A stretch of 64,000 nt of DNA from Clostridia bacterium (GCA_017396365.1 JAFQMD010000030.1:62001-126000); one strand, 5' to 3'; shown: positions 33,034 to 42,982, numbered from the stretch's first letter. Translations and numbers: made by a program. Notes: generated by a model from the letters alone, not told the origin.

Positions 33034-35191
33034 TGTCAGCACCTCCTTGTTTTCTCATTGCTTTAATTCTCTCTGTAATAATTCTAGGGATTTCTACTTT
33101 AGGAGCATCAGGGTGTAAAAGCCAAGTTGCAGCCTTATGAGTTTCTGAAACGTCAAAGAACGGCGGTTGCTCTTCAAAATCTATCTCAAGCGCATACTTA
33201 TTTCTTGATGCGAACGCATCACCAACAGGAGGATAAATCATATTAGGTGGTGTTCCTGGAATAGATTCAAGTTTCTCGTTAGTATTAAGGTCAGGCATTG
33301 AAGATAAAAGTGCCCAAGTGTATGGGTGACGAGGATCGTAAAAAATATCTTCACTAGTACCATATTCAACTATCTTACCTGCATACATAACGGCAATTCT
33401 ATCCGCCATGTTAGCAACAACGCCAAGATCGTGAGTAATGAAAATAATTGAAAGATTTCTCTCTCTCTTAAGTTTGTTAATAAGTTCAAGAATTTGAGCT
33501 TGAATCGTAACGTCAAGAGCCGTTGTAGGTTCGTCACAAATCAAAATATCAGGGTCTGCAGCAAGCGCAATAGCGATAACTATACGTTGCCTCATACCGC
33601 CAGAGAATTCGAACGGATATTGCTTGTAACGAATTCTTGGTTGTGGAATACCAACTTCTTCCATGAGTTTAATTGCTCTTTCACGAGCAATGCCCTTAGT
33701 GATGATATTTACAACACCAGACGCCTTTTCTTTAAAGTAGTCAATAAGATTAACTGCTTTTTCCTTGTAATCAACTTCTTTAAGAATATCTTTCTCAAAC
33801 TTCTCACGAACGCTCGCAACAACTGAAACTATTGTTTCAATTTGTTCGTCAAGATCAACTAAAGACAAAGGTAAAACCTTCCAGTCGACTTTCTTACCTT
33901 TCTTGAGTAACTTGTTTTTCTTTTTAGTTTGCTTATCAAATCTCTTTTGCTCTTTAGGATTATTTTTCTTTGCCTTGAAATATTTATCAACTTCAACCGA
34001 TAAACTCGTTTGGAACGTATAAATTCCACTATCTTTTACGATATCAAGTTGGTCTATAGCGCTGAAAATCTTTTTATAAACCTTTTTACAACTCTTTAAA
34101 ACTTTTTTCTTTTTAAGTTTTTTTGACTCAAAAAGCATAATTAAGTTACTTAAAACAGGAATTAAACTCTTTTTCGCTTTTAAAGCCTTTTCACGAGAAT
34201 TATTAAGCGCCTTAACTTCCATCTTAATAAAGTCTTTCATAAAGTATTTATCAAGATATTTAAGAGCTTTTGCATTAAGTTCTACGATGTCTTGCTTTGT
34301 CAAATCTTCATTAGGATGTCTATATTTATAATATCCAATTCTAAAAAAGTTTGGTTTTTCAGCACCAAGAATTTCTTTAATAAGCGTCGAAGTTTTAGCA
34401 AATACGCCTAAATTTTCAACAGACAGTTTACCTCTTTGAGCTTTTTTAATTGATTTTAAAGACGCTTTTAATGATTGTATTGCAAATCTAATTTTATCAG
34501 CAAATTTTGCAACGAGAAAAGAATTTTTTATCCTTTTAATCTTTTTAACAAGTTTCTTAACAGTTGATTTAGCGTCAACTTTTTGTTTTCTCTCAACGTT
34601 GAAAATTATATCAGCAATATTTGCATCTACTTCTTCTAAGTGTGTACGATTAATATTATAGTCATGCTCAAGTTGTAATGCTAAAATGCTAAATTTATCA
34701 AAAGTTGTGATAAAATCGTTAATTCTATATAAAGTAACAGGATCTTTACCAAGCGCTTCAATCATATTACTTTTAAGAGTCATTAACTTACTGTTAAACT
34801 CTCGCTTACTACTTTTCCTTGATGTCTTATTCTTTAAAAGCATTGCCTCGGTAATTTGCTTACCGATACGCATAATTGGGTTAAGACTTGAAAGTGGGTC
34901 TTGGAAAATCATAGCGATTTTATCGCCACGTATAGAATGGAAATCTTCTTCGCTTATTTTTAACAAATCTTTTCCATCATAAATTATTTTACCATTTTCA
35001 ACAATTGAGTTATTTGCTAATATCCCGATAATTGCACGATTTGTAACTGATTTTCCCGAACCAGATTCACCAACGATTGCAAGGGTTTCACCTTTGTAAA
35101 GGTCAAAATCTATGCCACGAACTGCTTGAACTTTTCCACCAGGAGTTCTAAATGATATCGTAAGATTTTTTACTTGTAATTTCTTTTCCAT
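33020..35191 (-). CDS. oppD: Oligopeptide ABC transporter ATPase OppD with ~370-residue insertion
   Basis: A 723-residue OppD, about twice the normal ~340. The core is intact: Walker A GESGSGKS (41-48), Q-loop IFQDP (Q97), signature FSGGMRQR (529-536), Walker B ILICDEPTTALD (549-560), and the OppD C-terminal region ending in HPDAP. Between GKQITEAMLL (~110-119) and RERAIKLMEEVGIPQP (~503-518) lies ~370 residues of Lys-rich, mostly helical sequence without recognisable motifs. It interrupts the helical subdomain that faces the permease. No frameshift is seen, so it is one continuous protein. Confidence 0.92.
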   Translation of the reverse strand: MEKKLQVKNLTISFRTPGGKVQAVRGIDFDLYKGETLAIVGESGSGKSVTNRAIIGILANNSIVENGKIIYDGKDLLKISEEDFHSIRGDKIAMIFQDPLSSLNPIMRIGKQITEAMLLKNKTSRKSSKREFNSKLMTLKSNMIEALGKDPVTLYRINDFITTFDKFSILALQLEHDYNINRTHLEEVDANIADIIFNVERKQKVDAKSTVKKLVKKIKRIKNSFLVAKFADKIRFAIQSLKASLKSIKKAQRGKLSVENLGVFAKTSTLIKEILGAEKPNFFRIGYYKYRHPNEDLTKQDIVELNAKALKYLDKYFMKDFIKMEVKALNNSREKALKAKKSLIPVLSNLIMLFESKKLKKKKVLKSCKKVYKKIFSAIDQLDIVKDSGIYTFQTSLSVEVDKYFKAKKNNPKEQKRFDKQTKKKNKLLKKGKKVDWKVLPLSLVDLDEQIETIVSVVASVREKFEKDILKEVDYKEKAVNLIDYFKEKASGVVNIITKGIARERAIKLMEEVGIPQPRIRYKQYPFEFSGGMRQRIVIAIALAADPDILICDEPTTALDVTIQAQILELINKLKRERNLSIIFITHDLGVVANMADRIAVMYAGKIVEYGTSEDIFYDPRHPYTWALLSSMPDLNTNEKLESIPGTPPNMIYPPVGDAFASRNKYALEIDFEEQPPFFDVSETHKAATWLLHPDAPKVEIPRIITERIKAMRKQGGADNGKQ

Positions 35192-35193
35192 TT

Positions 35194-36792
35194 TTAATCC
35201 TCCGATCCACGAAGTGATGGGTTAAACGCATCGCGAAGTCCATTACCAAACAAGTTAAACGAAAGCATTAATAATGCTAAAAATATTGATGGTGACGCAA
35301 CAATATGTGGATAATCCGCAAGATAAGGCTGACCTGCTGCTATAAGAGTACCAACACTTGTAATATTACCAACAGATAAATCAATAATGCCAAGATAGGT
35401 TAAACTTGTTTCAGAGAAAATCATTGAAGGAATAACTAATGCAATACTCGTTACTAACGTACCTAAAGCATTTGGGAAAATATGCTTGAACATTATTCTC
35501 CTATCATTTGCACCTAAAGTTCTTGCCGCCAAAACGTATTCTTGGTTTTTAAATCTATAGAACTGCATACGAGTTGTACCCGCAACGCCTATCCATCCAG
35601 TAGCAATAAATGATAAAAATAAAATTAAAAACGTAGGCGTTTTATCCAAGTAGAACTTTAATAGTGTTATAACAACCATCATAGGTATTGCTGCTAAAAC
35701 ATCAGTAATACGTTCCATTACGATGTCCGCTGTACCACCATAATAACCTGCAATTGCGCCCCAAATAGCGCCGATAAACATATTAACAACCGCAACTGCA
35801 ATAGCAAATATGAAAGAGAATCTCGCACCGCTTGAAAGACAAGTTAGGATGTCTTTTCCTGCGTGAGTAGCGCCTAATAAAAAATATGGTTCAGAAATCT
35901 TATCTTTAATAACCTGGGTATGTCGATAAACGTAATATTCATAACAATTGACACGAACTTCTACTAAACCACCCGCTTTTTCAAAGCCATAACTATAGAA
36001 ATACGTTTTTCCATCAACTTCTATACCGTCTTGACCTTCAATTCTTATCGAATCGTAAGGTAAAGTCCAGTTTAAAGAATCTGTCTTTCCTTCTTCAACA
36101 CGATAATATACTGGAACTGGGTTTCCATTTTCGTCAAGATCAGCGACAGTTCTACGGTTCTGAGTTTTAGTTTTGTAATAATAGTTGGCATTATCGGCAT
36201 CTTGAGTTGCAGAAGGTCTATCATCTTGGTCAATTAACGGATATAAAACTTGATTTTTCGTTTCATTTTGATAACGAATAATATCATAATACACATCTTT
36301 TTGTATAGTCTTATATTCACAACCTTTAATATGATAAGAATCTCTTCTGTACACGTATAGGCCATTTTCATTTTTAGTGTATTTTTGATTTTTTACAACG
36401 CTATGTCCACCATTACCTTCTTTAGCATCTTTTAATTCTTCCCCTATTAGATAGTAGTACCTAAACGTATCTTCACCATCGGCAACTTCTTTACATCCAT
36501 CCCAAAAATTAGTGTCTTCAAACCATGGATTTTTAGGTAATGCATATGCAAAATTGTTGTCTTCATAGGCAACTGTAAACGGTGTAAAAAACGGAACAAT
36601 AATTGCAAAAAGAACTAAAATGATAATAACAACTGCAGCTACGACAGAGCCTTTGTTTCTACAAAAGCGAGAAAAGGCGTCTTGAAAATAACTGCGCGCT
36701 TTGGTATCAAATTTAACGTCATGAGATGCGTTATCTCCGCCAACAAATTTGAACTTTTCGGCAGGGATATTTTTATTTACGTCATTTTTCAT
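35194..36792 (-). CDS. oppC: Oligopeptide ABC transporter permease OppC with large external domain
   Basis: A 532-residue OppC/DppC permease (usual ~300). The N-terminal cytoplasmic region and first helix (about 47-70) are normal. The usual short loop to the GTD-type motif (here LGATHAGKDILTCLSSGARFSF, ~306-327) is expanded to ~225 Tyr/Asp-rich residues (~78-300) that should lie outside the membrane. The remaining five helices and EAA loop (AARTLGANDRRIMFKHIFPNALG) are standard. It sits between oppB and oppD with 1-2 base gaps. Confidence 0.93.
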   Translation of the reverse strand: MKNDVNKNIPAEKFKFVGGDNASHDVKFDTKARSYFQDAFSRFCRNKGSVVAAVVIIILVLFAIIVPFFTPFTVAYEDNNFAYALPKNPWFEDTNFWDGCKEVADGEDTFRYYYLIGEELKDAKEGNGGHSVVKNQKYTKNENGLYVYRRDSYHIKGCEYKTIQKDVYYDIIRYQNETKNQVLYPLIDQDDRPSATQDADNANYYYKTKTQNRRTVADLDENGNPVPVYYRVEEGKTDSLNWTLPYDSIRIEGQDGIEVDGKTYFYSYGFEKAGGLVEVRVNCYEYYVYRHTQVIKDKISEPYFLLGATHAGKDILTCLSSGARFSFIFAIAVAVVNMFIGAIWGAIAGYYGGTADIVMERITDVLAAIPMMVVITLLKFYLDKTPTFLILFLSFIATGWIGVAGTTRMQFYRFKNQEYVLAARTLGANDRRIMFKHIFPNALGTLVTSIALVIPSMIFSETSLTYLGIIDLSVGNITSVGTLIAAGQPYLADYPHIVASPSIFLALLMLSFNLFGNGLRDAFNPSLRGSED

Positions 36793-36793
36793 A

Positions 36794-37804
36794 TTATCTT
36801 GCCCCCATTCTAATTCTTGGATCTATGATACCATAAGATATATCAACTACTATACCCGCTAAAAGGCCTACTAAACAATAGAAACCTGATAAAAACATAA
36901 AGAAATCGTAGTCAAGCGCTCTAATAGACTCTAAGTAAAGGCCACCAACACCAGGTATAGAGAACATTTGCTCAATTATGAGAGAACCTGAAAGAACAGA
37001 AATAAATTCTGAAATTATAGAAGGGAAAATAGGAACCATACCGTTACGCAATGCGTGGCGAAGTGTTGCTTGCCCCCTCGTTAAACCTTTTGTTCTTGCA
37101 AGTAGCATAAAATCACTCGTTAAAACTTCTGTAAGTTCTGCTCTTGTATAACGCGCATAACCTGCAATTGAGCCTAAACATAAAGAAAGAACAGCAGGCA
37201 TCATACTTTTAAACATTCCCCAAGATAAATAATCTGTACCAGACATCATTCTTTGGGGGAATATATCGAATTTAAAGCATAAGAAATATAATATTAAAAG
37301 AGCATAGACAATAGATGGAACGGATATTAAAACTATTACGCCCGTAGAAATAACGTGGTCTTGCCATTTGTTTTTCTTTAATGCAGCAAAAATACCAAGC
37401 GCTAAACCAATTGGGACGCCTATAAGAGATGAATAAATATTAATTAATATCGTAGGTGGTAAATGTCTTACAAAAACATCAACAACCGGTTTGTTACGGT
37501 ATGCAGACATTTTTATGCCTATGCCAAAATCTCCATCTTGAAATATTCTTGTTAAATATAACCAAAGCTGGCGCATAATAGGAACTTCATCATATCCAAC
37601 TATATTTCCACTTCTATCATAAACTAAATTTTCTATATAACCACGGTCAACCAACTGAAAATATAGCCTCGTTTTATCTTGTCCTACACCAGCCGTAACA
37701 TTAAACGGCAAAAGTTTTACTAAAACGAAACACATAAGCATTATAATTGAGAAACACATAAGCATTAAACCTAAACGTTTCAAAATGTATTTAAACATAT
37801 ACAT
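36794..37804 (-). CDS. oppB: Oligopeptide ABC transporter permease OppB
   Basis: A 336-residue OppB/DppB permease with six helices. The start YILKRLGLMLMCFSIIMLM is typical. Between the first helix and the permease core there is a somewhat longer external loop (DKTRLYFQLVDRGYIENLVYDRSGN). The EAA loop is LARTKGLTRGQATLRHALRNGMVP. It partners with OppC. It begins 108 bases after oppA, beyond a strong hairpin; the start region has AAGGAAGG upstream. Confidence 0.95.
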   Translation of the reverse strand: MYMFKYILKRLGLMLMCFSIIMLMCFVLVKLLPFNVTAGVGQDKTRLYFQLVDRGYIENLVYDRSGNIVGYDEVPIMRQLWLYLTRIFQDGDFGIGIKMSAYRNKPVVDVFVRHLPPTILINIYSSLIGVPIGLALGIFAALKKNKWQDHVISTGVIVLISVPSIVYALLILYFLCFKFDIFPQRMMSGTDYLSWGMFKSMMPAVLSLCLGSIAGYARYTRAELTEVLTSDFMLLARTKGLTRGQATLRHALRNGMVPIFPSIISEFISVLSGSLIIEQMFSIPGVGGLYLESIRALDYDFFMFLSGFYCLVGLLAGIVVDISYGIIDPRIRMGAR

Positions 37805-37841
37805 AAGGTAAAACCTTCCTTTTATTTAAAATATACAAACA

Positions 37842-37864
37842 ACGGGGGCAAGGTTTGCCCCCGT
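37842..37864 (-). terminator. Attenuating hairpin between oppA and oppB
   Basis: ACGGGGGCAA pairs with TTGCCCCCGT (10 bp, 3-base loop), followed on the minus strand by TGTTTGTATATTTT. The mixed T tract suggests partial termination or protection of the oppA transcript from 3' decay. Confidence 0.65.
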
Positions 37865-37912
37865 GCTCGTTTACTAATAAAAACTTCTAATTATTCTTGG
37901 AAATAAGTATTA

Positions 37913-40456
37913 TTACTTACCACCTTTATAGAAATCTCTTAAGTCTCCGCCGTGTTCTTCAACAAAAGCTTCCCATTCTGCGTCACTATAATTGTAAGTG
38001 ATATATCTAATACCACCGAAGCCCATCATAGTGTTGTAGTCTTCAGAAATATAATTCCATTTAGCGCTGTGAAGAGATGCAGTGAATCCACGTGAAGTAG
38101 GAATGGTATAATATTTTTCCAAACCGTATTTTTCAAGCATTGCTAAAATGTCAAGACGAACTTCTACAGGAGCGTTTGCCCAGTCGTAAGAACATTGATC
38201 TTCAGAAACGCTACCGTTTAAGCTGTTATACCAGTCTCTTGCAGTAAGCGAAAGTTCTTCACCAGATTGAGCAAAACCTTCAACTACAGGAAGAGTATGA
38301 GTAATTACGTCTGTATCAACTGGCCAATAAGGATGGAAGTTAACTGATGGCATCATACCAATCCAACCACCAATTAAGTAGAATGGATCAAACGGAGCGT
38401 TACCAATACCTCCGGTACAAATATCATATTCACCCTCCATAAAGGCAGTATCCCACTTAGCACCGAAAGTTGGGTCATAAGTTACTTCAATTTTACCTTC
38501 AAAAGAAGTTCCTTCACAAAGAGTATCTATCCAGTTCTTAATCCAATTGTAACTTCTCTTTGCAGCTTCTGAATCTTCTGATTCACCAACGCAAATTTGA
38601 ATTGGCTTACTTGAATCATATTTATATACTTCAGGTTTAGAATTTAATTCTACCCATGCAGACTCAAGTTTTTCCTTTGCAAGTTCAAGGTTCATACCAT
38701 TCATTGCTCTTGTTGCAGATTCGATATCATCATAAACTTTAGAGCCGTCAGTCCACTTTCCTTCAGGAGTCTTAGAGAATCCGTAAGCAGAGAGAAGGGT
38801 TTCTTTTGCTTGAATAGTATATCTATAAACTTCACCTTTAGCAACGTTATGATAGTAATCTTCGTTAACTAAACCTAAACAAGTTTTGTTTGCAGTTGAT
38901 AAATCTTTGTTATAAGCGTCACGATCCAAACTAAGCGAAAGTGCTTGTCTGAAATCTTTAATAGCAAGAACGGTGTTGTTTCTTTCACCAGCTAATAAAG
39001 TATCTAAACCACTGTGAATGTTAATACCGAAAGTTGCAACTCTTGGGCTGTAAACAGCATATGGAGAATCTTTATAGTCAGGAGCAAGAACTACTGAAAT
39101 ACCAAGACCATCAACTTCACCTGCCCAGAAAGCAAGTTGTTGAGCTTCTTCTTTTGCGATAACTTCAGTTTCAATAGCGTCAGTTAAATATTGGCCTTTA
39201 TTAGTTTCTAAAGAATAACCATACCAATGCTTATTTCTTTCAAGCTTGAAAGATTTGCCTTCTTGGAACTCTGTAAGTTTATATGGACCCCAAGATGCAG
39301 AAGTTGCTAAAGAAGTACAGTAAGTAGTAGTCCAAAGTTCAGAACCAGCTTGAGGTTTTTGCTTGCAAGCTTCATAAAGATCCTTCTTTACAAGTGGAAG
39401 TGAACTAAAGTTATATGCTGCAAGGTAAGAAAGCTCACCATCTTCATCAAAGAAATACATCGGTTGATCAAGAATTAAAACGATATCGTAGTCGCCTTCG
39501 CTATAAATACCAACGTCAGCGAAATTAACTGCAGGATAAGTGTAGTTAGCAATTGTAAAGTGTAAAGCACCATCAGCACCTTCACCCCACCAAGTAACAA
39601 GGTTGTTCCATGCTACAGAAAGTTCAGCATCAGCCTTAACTTCAGCAAGTGTCATACCACTCATTGCCTCCAATTGAGCATAAGTTACACCAGCTTCTTC
39701 TTGAGACGAACCGAATGCTTCAAAAGCAACATTTCCACCATATCCATAAGAGGAAAGGTAGCTCGTGAAATATGCTTGAGCAGGAGCTTCTGGATCAAAC
39801 CACTCAACGATAAGATTAGAATCTAAATCTTCAGAATATGCATCGTAAGCAGCATCAGCTGGGAACATACCAGATTGACCTTGATATACGTATCCCTTAG
39901 CATTTCTAATCTTAACTGCGTTATTGTAGTAAGTGTCAGATCTTCCTAATTGGAATAATGGGTTAAGTTGTTCTTGCATAGAGTAAACGAAGTCTTCAGC
40001 TTTAATTGGAGTACCATCGTCCCACTTTAAATTGTCACGAAGGGTAATCTTCCAAGCGTATCCGCCTGAAGTCTTTTGTTCATCAGTATATCCCCACTTA
40101 GCATCTACTTTTGCAGTTACGTCTTCAAGAGCGACAGCTGCGTCATAGTTAGTAGTGAAGCTACCAGGTACGATGCCTTCAACGTTAATTGATCCGTCTG
40201 CCTTAAACTTTCCGCCTTCGAACTTATAGTCGTAAGAGAAGAAAGCAGAGCCAATGTAACCCATAATAGCATCATTGTTTGCATCTGTAGAATCCAACTC
40301 ATTCCAAGTTGCTGGAGTCGTAGAGATGTAGTCGTGTTGCGTGTAAGTTTTATCAACATCAACTGGATCATCGTTATTGCCACCACAAGCGGTCAAAGCA
40401 AATGAGAATGCCATAAGCATTGATAAAACTAAAGCACAAACTCTGAGTTTTTTCAT
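37913..40456 (-). CDS. oppA: Oligopeptide-binding lipoprotein OppA (enlarged)
   Basis: An 847-residue family 5 solute-binding lipoprotein, well above the usual ~540-600. The signal peptide ends in the lipobox LTAC (about residue 24) followed by GGNND. Family landmarks are the early TWNELDSTDANND, the WKITLRDNLKWDDGTPIKAEDFVYSMQ block, YGPYKLTEF-like SWGPYKLTEFQEGKSFKLERNKHWYG, and DFRQALSLSLDRDAYN. The extra length lies in a region after residue ~190 (acidic, aromatic) and in the second lobe. First gene of the opp array with its own promoter. Confidence 0.94.
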   Translation of the reverse strand: MKKLRVCALVLSMLMAFSFALTACGGNNDDPVDVDKTYTQHDYISTTPATWNELDSTDANNDAIMGYIGSAFFSYDYKFEGGKFKADGSINVEGIVPGSFTTNYDAAVALEDVTAKVDAKWGYTDEQKTSGGYAWKITLRDNLKWDDGTPIKAEDFVYSMQEQLNPLFQLGRSDTYYNNAVKIRNAKGYVYQGQSGMFPADAAYDAYSEDLDSNLIVEWFDPEAPAQAYFTSYLSSYGYGGNVAFEAFGSSQEEAGVTYAQLEAMSGMTLAEVKADAELSVAWNNLVTWWGEGADGALHFTIANYTYPAVNFADVGIYSEGDYDIVLILDQPMYFFDEDGELSYLAAYNFSSLPLVKKDLYEACKQKPQAGSELWTTTYCTSLATSASWGPYKLTEFQEGKSFKLERNKHWYGYSLETNKGQYLTDAIETEVIAKEEAQQLAFWAGEVDGLGISVVLAPDYKDSPYAVYSPRVATFGINIHSGLDTLLAGERNNTVLAIKDFRQALSLSLDRDAYNKDLSTANKTCLGLVNEDYYHNVAKGEVYRYTIQAKETLLSAYGFSKTPEGKWTDGSKVYDDIESATRAMNGMNLELAKEKLESAWVELNSKPEVYKYDSSKPIQICVGESEDSEAAKRSYNWIKNWIDTLCEGTSFEGKIEVTYDPTFGAKWDTAFMEGEYDICTGGIGNAPFDPFYLIGGWIGMMPSVNFHPYWPVDTDVITHTLPVVEGFAQSGEELSLTARDWYNSLNGSVSEDQCSYDWANAPVEVRLDILAMLEKYGLEKYYTIPTSRGFTASLHSAKWNYISEDYNTMMGFGGIRYITYNYSDAEWEAFVEEHGGDLRDFYKGGK

Positions 40457-40592
40457 GTTTTACCTCCTAAAATTTTCACACACGGATTTTCCGTGGGTTT
40501 TCCTTTTTTCTATTCATCGGCTGTTAGCCGTTTGAACCAAATCTTTAATTTTCAAACCGCAAAATTTGAAAAACTTAATAAATATATTGTAA

Positions 40593-40621
40593 ATTTTATC
40601 ATATTTTTTCGATTTGGTCAA
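40593..40621 (-). promoter_or_regulatory. oppA promoter
   Basis: TTGACC (40616-40621), 17-base spacer, TAAAAT (40593-40598) with an extended TGA. It gives a ~130-base leader that contains a CACGGA/TCCGTG hairpin (about 40472-40487) shortly before the ribosome binding site. Confidence 0.7.
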
Positions 40622-40659
40622 CTTTTATTTACTCTGTTTGCTATAAAATTTTCTTATAT

Positions 40660-40980
40660 CATATCAAAAATTTAAGATTTTTCCTTATAATTTACGATAT
40701 TTACAGTCATTTTTAAGTTTTTTGCATACCTTTGCATAATTATAAAAAATCAAATGAAAGTAAATTTTAAGGTATAATTAAGGTTTTAGCCTTAGTTTTT
40801 AACTGAAATGTATAATTTTAAGTTATACTATTACCCTTGCTTATATTTAAATTTCTTATAAATGGAAAAATCTAACAAAACTATTCTTTATCATTATATA
40901 ATATATATATTATAATTTTTCTTTTCGCTGTTTACGTTTAACTGTAAGCATTAAAAACTATCAGCAACTTAAAAAAGTAT
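40660..40980. other. AT-rich gene-free stretch upstream of opp
   Basis: No coding frame, RNA gene or repeat recognised. It is over 75% A+T with small dyads such as TTAAGG...CCTTAG near 40776-40794 and several TATAAT-like strings. It lies between the nagA terminator and the opp promoter. Confidence 0.6.
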
Positions 40981-41013
40981 GCGCCCAAAGGTAAAAAACA
41001 TACCTTTGGGCGC
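40981..41013 (-). terminator. Terminator of the nag operon
   Basis: Perfect 13-bp stem GCGCCCAAAGGTA/TACCTTTGGGCGC with a 7-base loop, followed on the minus strand by ATACTTTTTT. Confidence 0.88.
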
Positions 41014-41041
41014 TTTAAAATAGTCTTATTATTAGTATAAA

Positions 41042-42187
41042 TTATGCTTTATACACAACTTCTCCACCGACAAGGGTTGCGAGAACTGAAAAATCGTCGG
41101 ACAAAACGGTTAAGTCCGCACGCTTTCCAACCTCTATACTTCCCCTTTCGACAAACACACCGATATTTTTTGCAGGGTTTGCGGTAGCAAAGTCGATTGC
41201 GTCAGTAAAACTTACGCCGAGTTTTTCAACGAGATTTTTAACTGCAACGTTCATTTTTAAAACGCTTCCTGCCAAAGTTCCGTCAACGAGCCTTGCCTCG
41301 CCGTCTTTTACGATTACGAGTTGACCGCCGAGTTCAGACTCTCCGTCAGGCATTCCCTTTGCTCTCATTGCGTCGGTAATTAAAACGAACTTATCGTGCG
41401 GTTTGTTTTTGATAAGCAATTTAATAGCAGGCGCGCTTAAATGAATAAGATCGCAAATCGCCTCGCTATGAAGTTCGTCAAAAAGCATTGCGCTACCAAC
41501 AACGCCAACTTCTCTATGATGGAGAGCCGTTTGCGCGTTATAAGTATGCGTAACGTTGCACGCTCCGTGTTTTACTGCGAGTTCTACGTCTGAGTATTTT
41601 GACGCGGTATGACCGATTGACGCAACTCTACCGAGTTTTGCAAGGTGAGAAACGAGTTCCATACCGCCTTCTTGCTCGGGAGCAAGCGTTACAATCTTAA
41701 TATTTCCACCCGAAACGGCGTCGTACTCGTCGAAAATTTCAACAGACGGCTTTGCAACGTATTCAAGCGGTTGAGCGCCGACGTGTTTTGGACAAATAAA
41801 CGGACCTTCTAAGTGAACTCCGAGAACCTCTGCTCCTTTATACTCGCCTTTTTCCATAACGCTTTTCACTGCGGACAACGCCTTTTTAATATTTTCGGGG
41901 CTTTGCGTCATAGTAGTAACCAAAAAGCCCGTCGTTCCTTCTCTTGCAATAGTTTCGGAGATAATTTGAATATCTTTTTCAGTTCCGTCCATACCGTCAG
42001 AACCGCCTGCGCCGTGAATATGTTGGTCGATAAAGCCCGGAACGACTACTCCGTCAACTTTTAAAACTTCGTCTATTTTACTTGCGTCGTCGCCTATATA
42101 AGCAATTTTACCGTTTTCAAAACCGATATTAGTTACGACAACGCCTTTATTCGGCAAATATGCCTTTACGTTTTTAAAACCTTTCAT
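41042..42187 (-). CDS. nagA: N-acetylglucosamine-6-phosphate deacetylase
   Basis: A 381-residue amidohydrolase converting GlcNAc-6-phosphate to glucosamine-6-phosphate and acetate. Family motifs are PGFIDQHIHGAGG, the metal glutamate in GVHLEGPFICPKHVGAQP, GHTASKYSD, THTYNA and the catalytic aspartate in VLITDAMRAKGMPDG. The N- and C-terminal small beta domain is normal. It is the last gene of kinase-nagB-nagA, so the operon takes GlcNAc via phosphorylation to fructose-6-phosphate. Confidence 0.96.
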   Translation of the reverse strand: MKGFKNVKAYLPNKGVVVTNIGFENGKIAYIGDDASKIDEVLKVDGVVVPGFIDQHIHGAGGSDGMDGTEKDIQIISETIAREGTTGFLVTTMTQSPENIKKALSAVKSVMEKGEYKGAEVLGVHLEGPFICPKHVGAQPLEYVAKPSVEIFDEYDAVSGGNIKIVTLAPEQEGGMELVSHLAKLGRVASIGHTASKYSDVELAVKHGACNVTHTYNAQTALHHREVGVVGSAMLFDELHSEAICDLIHLSAPAIKLLIKNKPHDKFVLITDAMRAKGMPDGESELGGQLVIVKDGEARLVDGTLAGSVLKMNVAVKNLVEKLGVSFTDAIDFATANPAKNIGVFVERGSIEVGKRADLTVLSDDFSVLATLVGGEVVYKA

Positions 42188-42207
42188 TTTTCACCTTTAT
42201 AAATCAA

Positions 42208-42933
42208 TTATTTAAGTAAAGATGCCGCCTGCTCGTCGCAAATGAGTACGCAGTCTGGGTGAAGTTGAAGTACGCTCGCTGGAAGATCTTCAGTAACTTC
42301 TCCCTTAACTAAGCCGTAAACAGCCTTTGCTTTATTTGCGCCGTTAGCCAAAATAAGCACTTTTTTAGAGTTCATAATGTTTTTAAGCCCCATTGTGAAC
42401 GCTTGACGAGGAACTTCGTCAATGCTTGCGAACATTCTCGAATTGTCTTTTATGGTGCTTTCGGCAAGATCAACGATATGGGTAACGCTACCAAACGGAG
42501 TGCCCGGCTCGTTGAAAGCGATATGACCGTTAGAGCCGATACCGAGAACTTGAATATCACGTGGCATTTCTTCAAGTAAAGCGTTATATCTGTCGCATTC
42601 TTTTTGACGATCGGTTGCCTTGCCGTTTTCAATATTCGTGTTGGCAAGGTCGATATCAATATGGTCAAACAAATTATGTCTCATAAAGTAAACGTAACTT
42701 TGGTCGCTTGAATAGTCTAAGCCTGCATATTCGTCTAAGTTTGCAGTCTTAATATGCTTATAACTCGTTCCGTTTTCCTTATGGTCTTTAATCATATTTT
42801 TGTAAAGCCCTATCGGTGTTGAACCCGTTGCTAAGCCTAAAACTGCGTCGGGCTTATTTTTAACGACTTCGCTCATTACTTCAAAGGCTTTTAAACTCAT
42901 TTCTTCATAGTCCTTAACGATTATAACTTTCAT
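42208..42933 (-). CDS. nagB: Glucosamine-6-phosphate deaminase
   Basis: A 241-residue NagB: glucosamine-6-phosphate to fructose-6-phosphate plus ammonia. LGLATGSTPIGLY binds phosphate, NLDEYAGL has the catalytic acid, and GSNGHIAFNEPG the ring-opening histidine. It is the compact Firmicutes form without the allosteric extension of the E. coli enzyme. It sits 20 bases upstream of nagA. Confidence 0.97.
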   Translation of the reverse strand: MKVIIVKDYEEMSLKAFEVMSEVVKNKPDAVLGLATGSTPIGLYKNMIKDHKENGTSYKHIKTANLDEYAGLDYSSDQSYVYFMRHNLFDHIDIDLANTNIENGKATDRQKECDRYNALLEEMPRDIQVLGIGSNGHIAFNEPGTPFGSVTHIVDLAESTIKDNSRMFASIDEVPRQAFTMGLKNIMNSKKVLILANGANKAKAVYGLVKGEVTEDLPASVLQLHPDCVLICDEQAASLLK

Positions 42934-42982
42934 AATAACTCCTTATTAAACGTAAATTGTCAACTTATAGGTCGACTTTTTA

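Noticed and set aside
40660..40980. Small RNA or riboswitch in the AT-rich gap before opp
   Set aside because: Only minor dyads are visible and no known RNA motif could be recognised; AT content alone explains the promoter-like strings.
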